Assembly (NCBI RefSeq): GCF_014385165.1
Contig: NZ_JACRTF010000001.1
Span: 2,418,001-2,482,000 of the forward strand
Direction: 5' to 3'
Length of the DNA stretch: 64,000 nucleotides
Source: Jilunia laotingensis
Lineage (GTDB): Bacteria > Bacteroidota > Bacteroidia > Bacteroidales > Bacteroidaceae
The notes below the pieces were generated by a model. That model was given only the letters and a program-made list of their open reading frames with translations, ran no database searches and was not told where the DNA came from. Of the stretch, positions 17,801-24,835 are shown piece by piece. The translations under genes and the position numbers were made by a program. How positions within the stretch are numbered: position 1 is the first letter of the stretch; each line of letters starts with the position of its first letter.

Positions 17801-18021
17801 TTTACAGAAGTCTCTACGGGGAAAGTGACCAATTGTTCCACTTCCTCGGCCGCCATGCCGTTGGCTTCGGTCATGATAACTACCGTAGGCGCGTTGAGGT
17901 CAGGGAAAACGTCCACTTCCGTATTCATGGCGGTATAAGTTCCGCCGATCAGTAACAGCACTGATGCCACAAGCACCAGAATGCGGTTCTGAAGTGAGAA
18001 ATGTATGATTTTGTTTAACAT
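14887..18021 (-). CDS. HME-type RND heavy-metal efflux pump (CzcA/CusA-like)
   Basis: A 1044-residue inner-membrane RND transporter with the expected 12 membrane helices and two large periplasmic loops. Typical stretches: TEVDVFPDLNAPTVVIMTEANGMAAEEVEQLVTFPVE near the N-terminus, the proton-relay helix DDAIVDVENVYKR and the second-half ATRNGMLLISHYNHL. These match CzcA/CusA proteins that expel divalent or monovalent metal ions. Adaptor upstream (48-base gap), outer-membrane channel downstream. His-rich partners favour Zn/Co/Ni/Cd over Cu/Ag, but this is inference. Confidence 0.93.
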   Translation of the reverse strand: MLNKIIHFSLQNRILVLVASVLLLIGGTYTAMNTEVDVFPDLNAPTVVIMTEANGMAAEEVEQLVTFPVETSVNGATGVRRVRSSSTNGFSVVWVEFDWGTDVYLARQIVSEKLAVVNESLPSNVGKPTLGPQSSILGEMLIIGLTADSTSMLDLRTIADWTIRPRLLSTGGVAQVAVLGGDLKEYQIQLDPERMRHYGVSMGEVMAVTQDMNLNANGGVLYEYGNEYIVRGVLSTDKVDQLGNAAVKSINGVPVLLEDIADVAIGPKAPKLGTASERGKPAVLMTVTKQPATSTLDLTAQLEAALQDLQKNLPADVKVSTDIFRQSRFIESSIGNVKKSLFEGGIFVVIVLFLFLANVRTTIISLVTLPISLIVSILTLHYMGMTINTMSLGGMAIAIGSLVDDAIVDVENVYKRLRENRLKPDSERLSVIEVVFNASKEVRMPILNSTLIIVVSFVPLFFLTGMEGRMLVPLGIAFIVALFASTVVALTLTPVLCSYLLKGKKTENSSSGKNGEAPVARWLKGIYSKTLVWVIRHKRITLGGTIALFIVALGFFFTLGRSFLPPFNEGSFTINISSLPGISLEESDKMGHRAEMLLLSIPEIQTVARKTGRAELDEHALGVNTSEIEAPFQLKDRSRSELVAEVREKLGTITGANIEIGQPISHRIDAMLSGTKANIAIKLFGDDLNRMFTLGNEIKEAIEGIPGIADLNVEQQIERPQLKITPKREMLAKYGITLPQFSEYINVALAGEVISQVYEKGKAFDLIVKVKDSFRDEAEKIRNLMVDTSDGKKVPLSYVAEVVSAMGPNTISRENVKRKIVISANVADRDLRSVVNDIQEKIDSSVKLPEGYHIEYGGQFESEQAASRTLALTSFMSIIVIFLLLYHEFRSVKESAVILINLPLALIGGVFALVVTTGEVSIPAIIGFISLFGIATRNGMLLISHYNHLQQEEGLNVYDSVIQGSLDRLNPILMTALSSAMALIPLSLSGDLPGNEIQSPMAKVILGGLLTSTFLNGFIIPIVYLMMHPRDLPLSAEESTPSDE

Positions 18022-18069
18022 AACTTTTTAAGTAAAGAGTTAAGAGTGAATCACTTTTCACTGCTTTTT

Positions 18070-19299
18070 TTAGTGTTCATGACTATGTGCCGGTATCGCA
18101 TTGCTTGCCGAAGCCAGCTTTACTTGGTAGGCACCGCTGGTGACTACCGCATCGCCTGCTTTCACTCCGGAGAGTATCTGTACGTTTTTACCGTTGTCGG
18201 CACCCAAGGTTACTTCCTGCTTCTTGTATCCCTCTTCATCCAATTGCAGATAGACAAAGAACAGTCCTTGCTCCTCCGTCAAAGCCGTGCGCGGCAGGGA
18301 GATGACGTTCTCCATAGGGGAGGACAGGAGGTATATTTCTACAAATGAGCCGGGGATGATGTCTCCCTTATTGTCAAATTCGAATGTAACCGGCACGTAG
18401 AATGAATTGTCTCCCGCTGATTTTCCTGTGGAAAGCAAACGTCCGTGCAACTCCTTCAGCTCGTACACCTTATTGTCATAGGGAGTTTTGAAATTTGCCG
18501 ATCCGATGCTACGCAAGTAAGGATAATACTTTTCGGAAACTTCTGCCCGCAGGAAAAGGCGGCGGTTCTGAGTGACGCTGACCAGCGGTTGGCCGATGGT
18601 GACATAATCGCCCTCTTTCACTAAGATGTTCTTTACGAATCCCCCGATCGGAGAGGCAATGGCTTGCCCTCCTTTGGTATGGCCTTTGGCAAGCGCCTCG
18701 TAGCTGATTCGGGCGTTTTCGTAGTTCTGTTCGGCCTGTGCGAAATCCTTATCCGATACGATCTTGTTCTTTACTAAGGCTTTCATACGCTCGTATTCTT
18801 TTTTCGATATTTCGTAAGCGATGCGGGCGCGTTGTACCGGATCGCCATCGGCAATATTGCTAGAGGAAATGGTGAGCAGGGTAGTGCCTTTACCGACGCT
18901 CATGCCCTCTGTCACGTTCCCGTGAAAGCTTACCACACCGGCTACGGTAGCTACGGCCACACTTTCATCACCCTGTGCCGCCATCACTTGTCCGCTGGTT
19001 TTTATTACTTGTTCGAAGGTACCCGGTTCGATCACGCTGACTTTCACCCCTGCTGCTTCAGCTTTAGCTTTCGGCAGTATGATTTCGTCACTGTGCCCTT
19101 CCGTGCCTCCTTGTTTCTCCTTGTTTTCACCGTCATGGCCGTTACATTCGCTGCCATGATCATGTCCTTCGTGATCGTGTCCTTCGTGTTCGTGAGTCTC
19201 CGTGCCATGATCATGTCCTTCATGGTCATGGGCTGATTTACTGTTGCAGGAGCCGAGAATAAACAGTCCCAGAACTCCCATAAAGATAAATTTCTTCAT
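18070..19299 (-). CDS. periplasmic adaptor of the metal efflux pump, His-rich (CzcB-like)
   Basis: A 409-residue membrane-fusion protein with a lipoprotein signal (MKKFIFMGVLGLFILGSC, Cys 18). Directly behind the Cys, residues ~22-60 hold repeated HDHEGHDHG-type clusters, a metal-binding sink or chaperone segment. Then the usual MFP core: barrel-sandwich half-motifs (VAGVVSFHGNVTEGMSVGKGTTLLTI; IGGFVKNILVKEGDYVTIGQPLVSV) around a helical hairpin, and a beta-barrel. It links CzcA to the outer-membrane channel. It lies between the His/Cys-rich small protein and czcA. Confidence 0.92.
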   Translation of the reverse strand: MKKFIFMGVLGLFILGSCNSKSAHDHEGHDHGTETHEHEGHDHEGHDHGSECNGHDGENKEKQGGTEGHSDEIILPKAKAEAAGVKVSVIEPGTFEQVIKTSGQVMAAQGDESVAVATVAGVVSFHGNVTEGMSVGKGTTLLTISSSNIADGDPVQRARIAYEISKKEYERMKALVKNKIVSDKDFAQAEQNYENARISYEALAKGHTKGGQAIASPIGGFVKNILVKEGDYVTIGQPLVSVTQNRRLFLRAEVSEKYYPYLRSIGSANFKTPYDNKVYELKELHGRLLSTGKSAGDNSFYVPVTFEFDNKGDIIPGSFVEIYLLSSPMENVISLPRTALTEEQGLFFVYLQLDEEGYKKQEVTLGADNGKNVQILSGVKAGDAVVTSGAYQVKLASASNAIPAHSHEH

Positions 19300-19413
19300 G
19301 ATTTATGCTATGATTCTTAAATGATTCGTTTTTGGTATATGTCACATTTCACCCTGCAAAAGTAGAGACTTGAGGGTGCAACTGTCTTGCAAAGTAGTGG
19401 TTACACTGCCTGC

Positions 19414-19833
19414 TTAAGCTGAATATGTGTGTGAGGGAGGCCCACGCAGAGCAAAGGCACGGGTGATGTTCGTGCCGTGGAGGGATTCTCGGTAGACGTA
19501 TTCGTTATTGAGCTGTTTCTCCAAGGGGCGGAGCAGATGATCAATGAGTAGATCGGCAAACAGCGTATCTATGAATACGTAATGTGGACTGAAATCGCTT
19601 TGCATCGTAGGCGCAGGCGAACTGAAGCGTGTCAGGCATTCGCTGTCGCAACAGGAATCACTGTGCTGGTGATGGTTGTGCGCCGGACATTGCGCCTCCG
19701 GCTTGACATCATGCTTCATACAGATCAGCCCGTTTGCATGATGGTGATGGGGAATGATTGGCACGGCCAGCATGATGATGCTGACGAAGAATAAAAGGCA
19801 AATTATGTACCACTTGTTCCTCATCCTTTGCAA
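19414..19833 (-). CDS. His/Cys-rich small secreted or membrane protein (DUF6769-like)
   Basis: A 139-residue protein with one N-terminal hydrophobic segment (WYIICLLFFVSIIMLAVPIIP) immediately followed by HHHH and then a Cys/His-rich stretch (residues ~38-67: CMKH, CPAHNHHQHSDSCCDSEC). First gene of the metal-efflux operon, 114 bases before the adaptor. The residue pattern suggests binding of soft or borderline metals in the periplasm, perhaps as a metal carrier or sensor for the pump. I associate this pattern and position with the Bacteroides DUF6769 family. Function is inferred from composition and context only. Confidence 0.75.
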   Translation of the reverse strand: MQRMRNKWYIICLLFFVSIIMLAVPIIPHHHHANGLICMKHDVKPEAQCPAHNHHQHSDSCCDSECLTRFSSPAPTMQSDFSPHYVFIDTLFADLLIDHLLRPLEKQLNNEYVYRESLHGTNITRAFALRGPPSHTYSA

Positions 19834-20039
19834 ATTAACGCTACAAAGATAATTCCTGCATAGCGGATATGCAAATATCAGTACTGGAAAATTTCAGGGA
19901 CGTTGAATGAATAGGATGACAATAGACGTGGGAAATGTGTAGATTTATTGAATAATGCGATTTTTTGCCGATGAAGTGCGTTATGTAGGTGGCGAATTTG
20001 TAACTTATTGCTGTATAGCATCTTATTGACCCGTTTGTA

Positions 20040-20127
20040 CCTCGGTGATGAACACCCCGTTCCTCGGTGATGAAGGCATCGTTCCTCACCGATGAAGGGG
20101 GCCTTCCTCACCGAGGAACGACCTCCT
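20040..20127. repeat. 22-bp phased tandem array B (4 units)
   Basis: Four contiguous 22-bp units at 20040, 20062, 20084 and 20106, plus a weak fifth to 20149. Units 1-2 carry core TCGGTGA, units 3-4 carry TCACCGA at the same unit position, while the unit frame (CC-T...GAA...TT) stays in the same direction. CGTTCCTCGGTGA (20058-20070) pairs perfectly over 13 bp with TCACCGAGGAACG (20108-20120). It lies 33-55 bases after the ABC-F stop and about 207 bases before the metal-operon start. The rest of 19834-20039 shows no gene. Confidence 0.85.
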
Positions 20128-20181
20128 CATCGTTGCCGGGGTTTTCGGGGTGTCTTTATGAGCGGGATATGTCTGCTATTA

Positions 20182-21819
20182 TTACTTCTTTTCCAACTCT
20201 TGCAGAGAATCCATTTTCTTTTTCTCGAGGAATTCGTATATTCCGCACAGATGTTCTTTCACCTTTTGGTTTCCGAATTCATACACCTTTGTTACCAGTC
20301 CGTCAAGGAAGTCACGGTCGTGCGACACCACGATCAGTGTGCCGTCAAAATCGATTAATGCCTGTTTCAGGATATCTTTTGTTTTTAAGTCCAGATGGTT
20401 GGTAGGCTCGTCGAGAATCAGCAGGTTGACCGGTTCGAGCAATAGTTTGATCATTGCCAAACGGGTTCGTTCGCCACCGGAAAGCACTTTCACCTTTTTC
20501 ATCGACTCTTCCGGGCCTCCGAACATGAAAGCACCCAGCAGGTCGCGAATCTTATTTCGTATTTCACCTTTCGCTACATCGTCGATGGTCTGGAAAACGG
20601 TCAGGTTTTCGTCCAGCAGAGAAGCCTGGTTCTGAGCAAAATAACCGATCTGGACATTGTGTCCCAAAGTCAGAGTACCTTCATGGTCGATCTCATTCAT
20701 GATGCATTTCACCAAAGTAGATTTACCTTCTCCGTTCTTGCCGACAAAAGCTACCTTATCTCCACGTTCAACCGTCAACGATGCATTTTTGAACACTACA
20801 TGGTCACCGTAACTCTTTCCTACATTATCCATAATGACCGGATAACTGCCCGAACGCGGTGAAGGAGGGAACTTCAACCTCAAAGCGGAAGTGTCTTCTT
20901 CGTCCACCTCCAGCAATTCCAACTTCTCCAGCATTTTCACACGGCTCTGCACTTGCAGCGTTTTAGAGTAGGTTCCCTTGAAACGTTCGATGAACTCTTT
21001 GGTCTCGGCAATGAATTTCTGCTGTTCGTCGAAAGCCTTTTGTTGTTGGATACGCCGCTCCTGACGCAGTTGCAGATATTGGGAATAGTTTACTTTATAG
21101 TCATAGATTCGTCCCATGGTCACTTCGATGGTGCGCGTGGTGATGTTGTCTACGAATTTCCGGTCGTGGCTGATGACGATCACCGCCTTGCCATTATTGA
21201 TAAGAAAATCTTCCAGCCATTGGATGGATTCGATGTCCAGATGATTGGTAGGCTCGTCCAGCAAAAGCACGTCCGGCTTCTGTAGCAACAGTTTAGCCAA
21301 TTCGATACGCATCCGCCAGCCTCCGCTGAAGTCGCTCGTTTGCCGGTTGAAGTCTTCTCGTTTGAATCCAAGGCCCAGCAATGACTTTTCCACATCTTCT
21401 TCGTAATTGGTGGCATCGATCGAATAAAACTTTTCGCTCAATGCAGATACGTTCTCGATCAGCTCCATATAACTGTCGCTTTCATAGTCCGTACGTGTCT
21501 CGAGTTCTTTGTTCAATCGTTCTATCTCAGCCTCCATCTCATGCAGATGTGCGAAAGCTTGCGCGGCTTCTTCAAAAACCGTCCTGCCGTCTTCCGTCAT
21601 CAGATGCTGGGGCAGATAGGCGATGACGCACTCTTTGGGGGCGGAGATCTTACCGCGTGTCGGCTGGCGTGCCCCGGCCAGTATTTTGAGCAGCGTACTT
21701 TTCCCGGCACCGTTTTTCCCCATCAGGGCGATGCGGTCTTTTTCGTTAATTACAAAAGAAATATCACTAAATAAGGTGGTTCCGCCGAATTCTACGGCAA
21801 GTCCGTCTACTGAAATCAT
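20182..21819 (-). CDS. ABC-F family ATP-binding protein
   Basis: A 545-residue soluble protein with two ABC domains and no membrane segments. Domain 1: Walker A GKNGAGKST (residues 34-42), LLLDEPTNHLDIESIQWLE; domain 2: GKNGEGKST, signature LSGGERTRLAMIKLLL, LILDEPTNHLDLKTKDIL. A helical linker (LQLRQERRIQQQKAFDEQQKFIAETKEFIERF) joins them. ABC-F proteins bind the ribosome E site and act on stalled or antibiotic-blocked ribosomes, or as translation factors. The linker has no obvious long antibiotic-resistance arm, so a housekeeping (YbiT/Uup-like) role is most likely. Confidence 0.92.
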   Translation of the reverse strand: MISVDGLAVEFGGTTLFSDISFVINEKDRIALMGKNGAGKSTLLKILAGARQPTRGKISAPKECVIAYLPQHLMTEDGRTVFEEAAQAFAHLHEMEAEIERLNKELETRTDYESDSYMELIENVSALSEKFYSIDATNYEEDVEKSLLGLGFKREDFNRQTSDFSGGWRMRIELAKLLLQKPDVLLLDEPTNHLDIESIQWLEDFLINNGKAVIVISHDRKFVDNITTRTIEVTMGRIYDYKVNYSQYLQLRQERRIQQQKAFDEQQKFIAETKEFIERFKGTYSKTLQVQSRVKMLEKLELLEVDEEDTSALRLKFPPSPRSGSYPVIMDNVGKSYGDHVVFKNASLTVERGDKVAFVGKNGEGKSTLVKCIMNEIDHEGTLTLGHNVQIGYFAQNQASLLDENLTVFQTIDDVAKGEIRNKIRDLLGAFMFGGPEESMKKVKVLSGGERTRLAMIKLLLEPVNLLILDEPTNHLDLKTKDILKQALIDFDGTLIVVSHDRDFLDGLVTKVYEFGNQKVKEHLCGIYEFLEKKKMDSLQELEKK

Positions 21820-21841
21820 ATATGTTCGTTAAATTGAGGCG

Positions 21842-21849
21842 CAAAGATA
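21842..21849 (-). promoter_or_regulatory. -7 box for the ABC-F gene
   Basis: TATCTTTG on the minus strand matches TAnnTTTG, 22 bases before the ATG. Confidence 0.5.
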
Positions 21850-21934
21850 ATCATTTATATTATTTTTTTTTATAACTTGCGCGCTGAATAGCAATATATG
21901 CTGTTGAAATGGAGATTATAAAAAAATCGAGATA

Positions 21935-22345
21935 ATGGAGAACGGAGAAGGAGTACAAGAGATAGTAGATTTCCGGCCACTGATCCTTGTGGCTGAGGAT
22001 GATGATAGCAATTTCAAGCTGATCAAGGCCATCATAGGTAAGAAGTGTGATATCCTGTGGGCGCGTAACGGGGAGGAAATCGTAAATCTGTATCATGAGA
22101 ACAAGGGAAAAGCACATGCTATCCTTATGGATATCAAAATGCCGATAATGACCGGTCTGGAAGCGACTAAGATTATCAGAGAAGAAGATACCGAAATACC
22201 TATCATCATGCAGACCGCTTACGCATTCAGTGCGGACAAGGAAAATGCGATGCGATGTGGTGCATCCGAAGTATTGGTTAAGCCGATCACTCTGAGCATC
22301 TTGAGAAATTGTTTATCGAAATATTTCCCGCAACTGAAGTGGTGA
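21935..22345 (+). CDS. receiver-only response regulator
   Basis: A 136-residue CheY-like protein with a single REC domain: acidic pocket AEDDDSN (residues ~27-33), phospho-acceptor Asp in AILMDIKMPIMTGLEA, Thr/Ala switch QTAYAFSADKENAM and Lys in VLVKPITL. No output domain follows; the frame stops soon after the last helix. The hybrid-type signature DDDSNFKLI and MPIMTGLEATK resembles receivers of hybrid kinases, so it may be a phosphorelay intermediate for a kinase encoded elsewhere. No kinase neighbour here. Confidence 0.88.
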   Translation: MENGEGVQEIVDFRPLILVAEDDDSNFKLIKAIIGKKCDILWARNGEEIVNLYHENKGKAHAILMDIKMPIMTGLEATKIIREEDTEIPIIMQTAYAFSADKENAMRCGASEVLVKPITLSILRNCLSKYFPQLKW

Positions 22346-22391
22346 TGATGTAGGTAAGACATATACCGGATATTTTGTTATTTAATGATTT

Positions 22392-22475
22392 AGACACGGA
22401 CTTCACGTATCACACGGCTACTATATACATTATTTAATATATATAGCAACCGCATAACCCGTGAAGTCCGTGTCT
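22392..22475. terminator. long hairpin between convergent genes
   Basis: Perfect 16-bp arms AGACACGGACTTCACG (22392-22407) and CGTGAAGTCCGTGTCT (22460-22475) enclose a TA-rich interior that can pair further (CGGCTA...TAGC..CCG). Lies between the receiver gene and the 3' end of the phosphate transporter gene. Confidence 0.75.
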
Positions 22476-22526
22476 GATTTATTTCCATACAAGGCTTTGC
22501 CTTCGATCCATGTTTGTGGCCTGGCG

Positions 22527-24770
22527 TCAACCTTCCATTTGGAATTTGCGGCTCACTTTCATCAAGTTGATCGTGTAGGTCACTACGTTTTGCGCCTCCT
22601 GAACCATGGTCAGGTAGATCATACTTACCCTCACACTGCCCGACTGACTTTGAATGCGCTGCAATTCCTGACGTTTCAGGTGAGAGAGTTGTGCATTGAG
22701 ATCATTGGCACGGCGTATTTCCTCTTCGAAATTGTTGTAATCATTTGCCTCCAACTTGGTGCGGCATTTGCGAATCAAGTAAGTTATATCTTCCGCTACG
22801 TCTCCGAATTCACCTTTTTGGATCGCGTCGAGGGAATTGAAATTATTGTCGATATGCTCCAGACAAGGTTCGCAAAGACGGGCGGTACTGTAGACCAGTT
22901 CACTGGCAAAATCGTTGCCTTGATAGTAATAAAGCCCTTTTTCGAGTACGGTGTTGTTGTCGAGCTTGCACATGGCTACCGTTCCCGTACGCTTCATCTG
23001 CTTGATGAGCTGTTTCTCGAACTTGGTAGACCCCATGGCACGGCGCAGTCCGCGTAAATTCTCGTGTAAGAATGAAGTGACTGTCAACTCGAAGTTATTT
23101 TCTACATATTCCAGCACTTTGGTCAGTTCCTCGCGGGTATGCTTGCGCATCAGTTGCAGAGCTTCTTCGCTGTCGGAAGCTTTCATAAGCTGCTTCAAAG
23201 TCTCATTCCCTTTTTCCTTTTCTTTTTTCTTCTTGAACATGATCTGGCTGCGGATGAGTGAGAAGGCTGCCAGCCCTATGAGTATGACGATGGCTACCGA
23301 GCCGCCAAAATGGATAATCATGGCAACGAAGAAACAGATGGTGAAGGCTGCTCCAGCGGTGAGGAACCATCCACCGATAACGCTGAGGACGCCTGTGATG
23401 CGGTAGACTGCGGAGTCACGTCCCCAAGCACGGTCGGCTAGGGAAGTACCCATGGCCACCATGAACGTAACGTACGTGGTCGAAAGCGGCAGTTTCAGTG
23501 AGGTACCCAAAGCGATGAGCAGACCTGCCAATACCAGATTGACCGATGCCCGTACGAGGTCGAAAGCTGCGCCATCGGCAATGATGGCTTCATCTTTGCG
23601 GAATCGTGTGTCGATCCATTTTTTCGCATTGTCGGGAATAAGTTTGGAGATGCCGTTTGCCAATGTCATGCTGATGCGTACCAATGTGCGGGCAATAGGG
23701 GTACTGCCGAAGCTCTCTTCTCCTTCGTCCTGGCGGGACAGATCGACGGATGTTTTGATGACGTTATGAGCCTTTTTCGACGTGCAAAGCGCATAGACCA
23801 TGACCGCACCCGCAGCGACCAAGAAATACCACGGAGTTTTAGCAGGGCCTAAGAGGGAAGTCATCAAGAATCCGTTTGCACCGGCTCCCGTTCCGTTTGC
23901 CATATAATCCGTAAAAGAAGAATATCCAGCGAGGGGGACACCTATAAAGTTCACAAGGTCATTACCAGCAAATGCCAGTGCCAGTGCGAAGGTGCCTAAT
24001 AATACGACTACTTTGAATACATTTATCTTTAGCCAATGGAGTATTTGCATTAATATTGTGAAGAAGACAAAGAAGCATCCAACCAGCATCAAGGTATTAT
24101 CCTGTAACCATTGCTTGTTCTCGGCTGTCATGAATGAACTGTCTTTCAACCCTTTGATGAGCATAAAATAGATGATGGCTGTGGCTGCGATGCCACCGAA
24201 CAGGCCGATACTGTATTTTATGTGCTTCTTATAATTGAAAGTGAATATGATACGTGCCAGCCATTGTACTACCATACCGAAGAAGAAAGCGATGGCGACA
24301 GAAACGAATATGGCCATAATGACGGAAAGTGCTTTGTCCGTGTTGATGAGGTTCCCCAATCCGAGGTCATCATTATTATGTACTTTGATGAGAGCCAAGG
24401 CGAACGTACCTCCCAATAATTCGAATACCATCGAAACGGTGGTGGAAGTCGGCATTCCCATCGAATTGAATACATCGAGCAAGACAACATCTGTCAGCAT
24501 CACGGCAAGTAATATGCACATGATCTCGGCAAAGTAGAAATGCTCCGGTTGATAAATGCCGTTACGGGCGATTTCCATCATCCCGTTGGACAGGGATGCA
24601 CCGATCATAATACCGATAGCGGCTATGAACAGCACTGTTTTGAAGGAAGCGGCTTTGGCTCCGATAGCGGAGTTCAGAAAATTGACAGCGTCGTTACTGA
24701 CTCCGACCATGAGGTCGAATATGGCGAGCGCAAATAAAAAGATGACGATGCAAAGATAAATTGTCTCCAT
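22527..24770 (-). CDS. inorganic phosphate transporter (Pit family) with C-terminal PhoU-like domain
   Basis: About 747 residues from the ATG at 24768-24770 (METIYLCIVIFLFALAIFDLMVGVSNDAVNFLNSAIGAKAA); upstream in-frame codons to 24830 look spurious. Two Pit repeats with the signature GVSNDAVNFL and the matching AFAGNDLVNFIGVP, about ten membrane helices, then a soluble helical tail (~200 residues, after FKKKKEKEKGN) with DUF47/PhoU-like composition. This fusion is common in Bacteroidetes. It moves phosphate with a proton or sodium. It follows ppk1 by 65 bases on the same strand, which links phosphate import to polyphosphate storage. Confidence 0.93.
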   Translation of the reverse strand: METIYLCIVIFLFALAIFDLMVGVSNDAVNFLNSAIGAKAASFKTVLFIAAIGIMIGASLSNGMMEIARNGIYQPEHFYFAEIMCILLAVMLTDVVLLDVFNSMGMPTSTTVSMVFELLGGTFALALIKVHNNDDLGLGNLINTDKALSVIMAIFVSVAIAFFFGMVVQWLARIIFTFNYKKHIKYSIGLFGGIAATAIIYFMLIKGLKDSSFMTAENKQWLQDNTLMLVGCFFVFFTILMQILHWLKINVFKVVVLLGTFALALAFAGNDLVNFIGVPLAGYSSFTDYMANGTGAGANGFLMTSLLGPAKTPWYFLVAAGAVMVYALCTSKKAHNVIKTSVDLSRQDEGEESFGSTPIARTLVRISMTLANGISKLIPDNAKKWIDTRFRKDEAIIADGAAFDLVRASVNLVLAGLLIALGTSLKLPLSTTYVTFMVAMGTSLADRAWGRDSAVYRITGVLSVIGGWFLTAGAAFTICFFVAMIIHFGGSVAIVILIGLAAFSLIRSQIMFKKKKEKEKGNETLKQLMKASDSEEALQLMRKHTREELTKVLEYVENNFELTVTSFLHENLRGLRRAMGSTKFEKQLIKQMKRTGTVAMCKLDNNTVLEKGLYYYQGNDFASELVYSTARLCEPCLEHIDNNFNSLDAIQKGEFGDVAEDITYLIRKCRTKLEANDYNNFEEEIRRANDLNAQLSHLKRQELQRIQSQSGSVRVSMIYLTMVQEAQNVVTYTINLMKVSRKFQMEG

Positions 24771-24835
24771 AAATATGTAATCTGTTTCTGGCTGCAAAGG
24801 ACGGATTTTCGTATTGCAGGGAAATGTCATACATA

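Noticed and set aside
19841-20111. Overlapping 77-82-codon minus-strand frames across array B
   Set aside because: Their open length comes from the repeat itself; the repeated peptides (EERCLHHRGT-like) have no other support.
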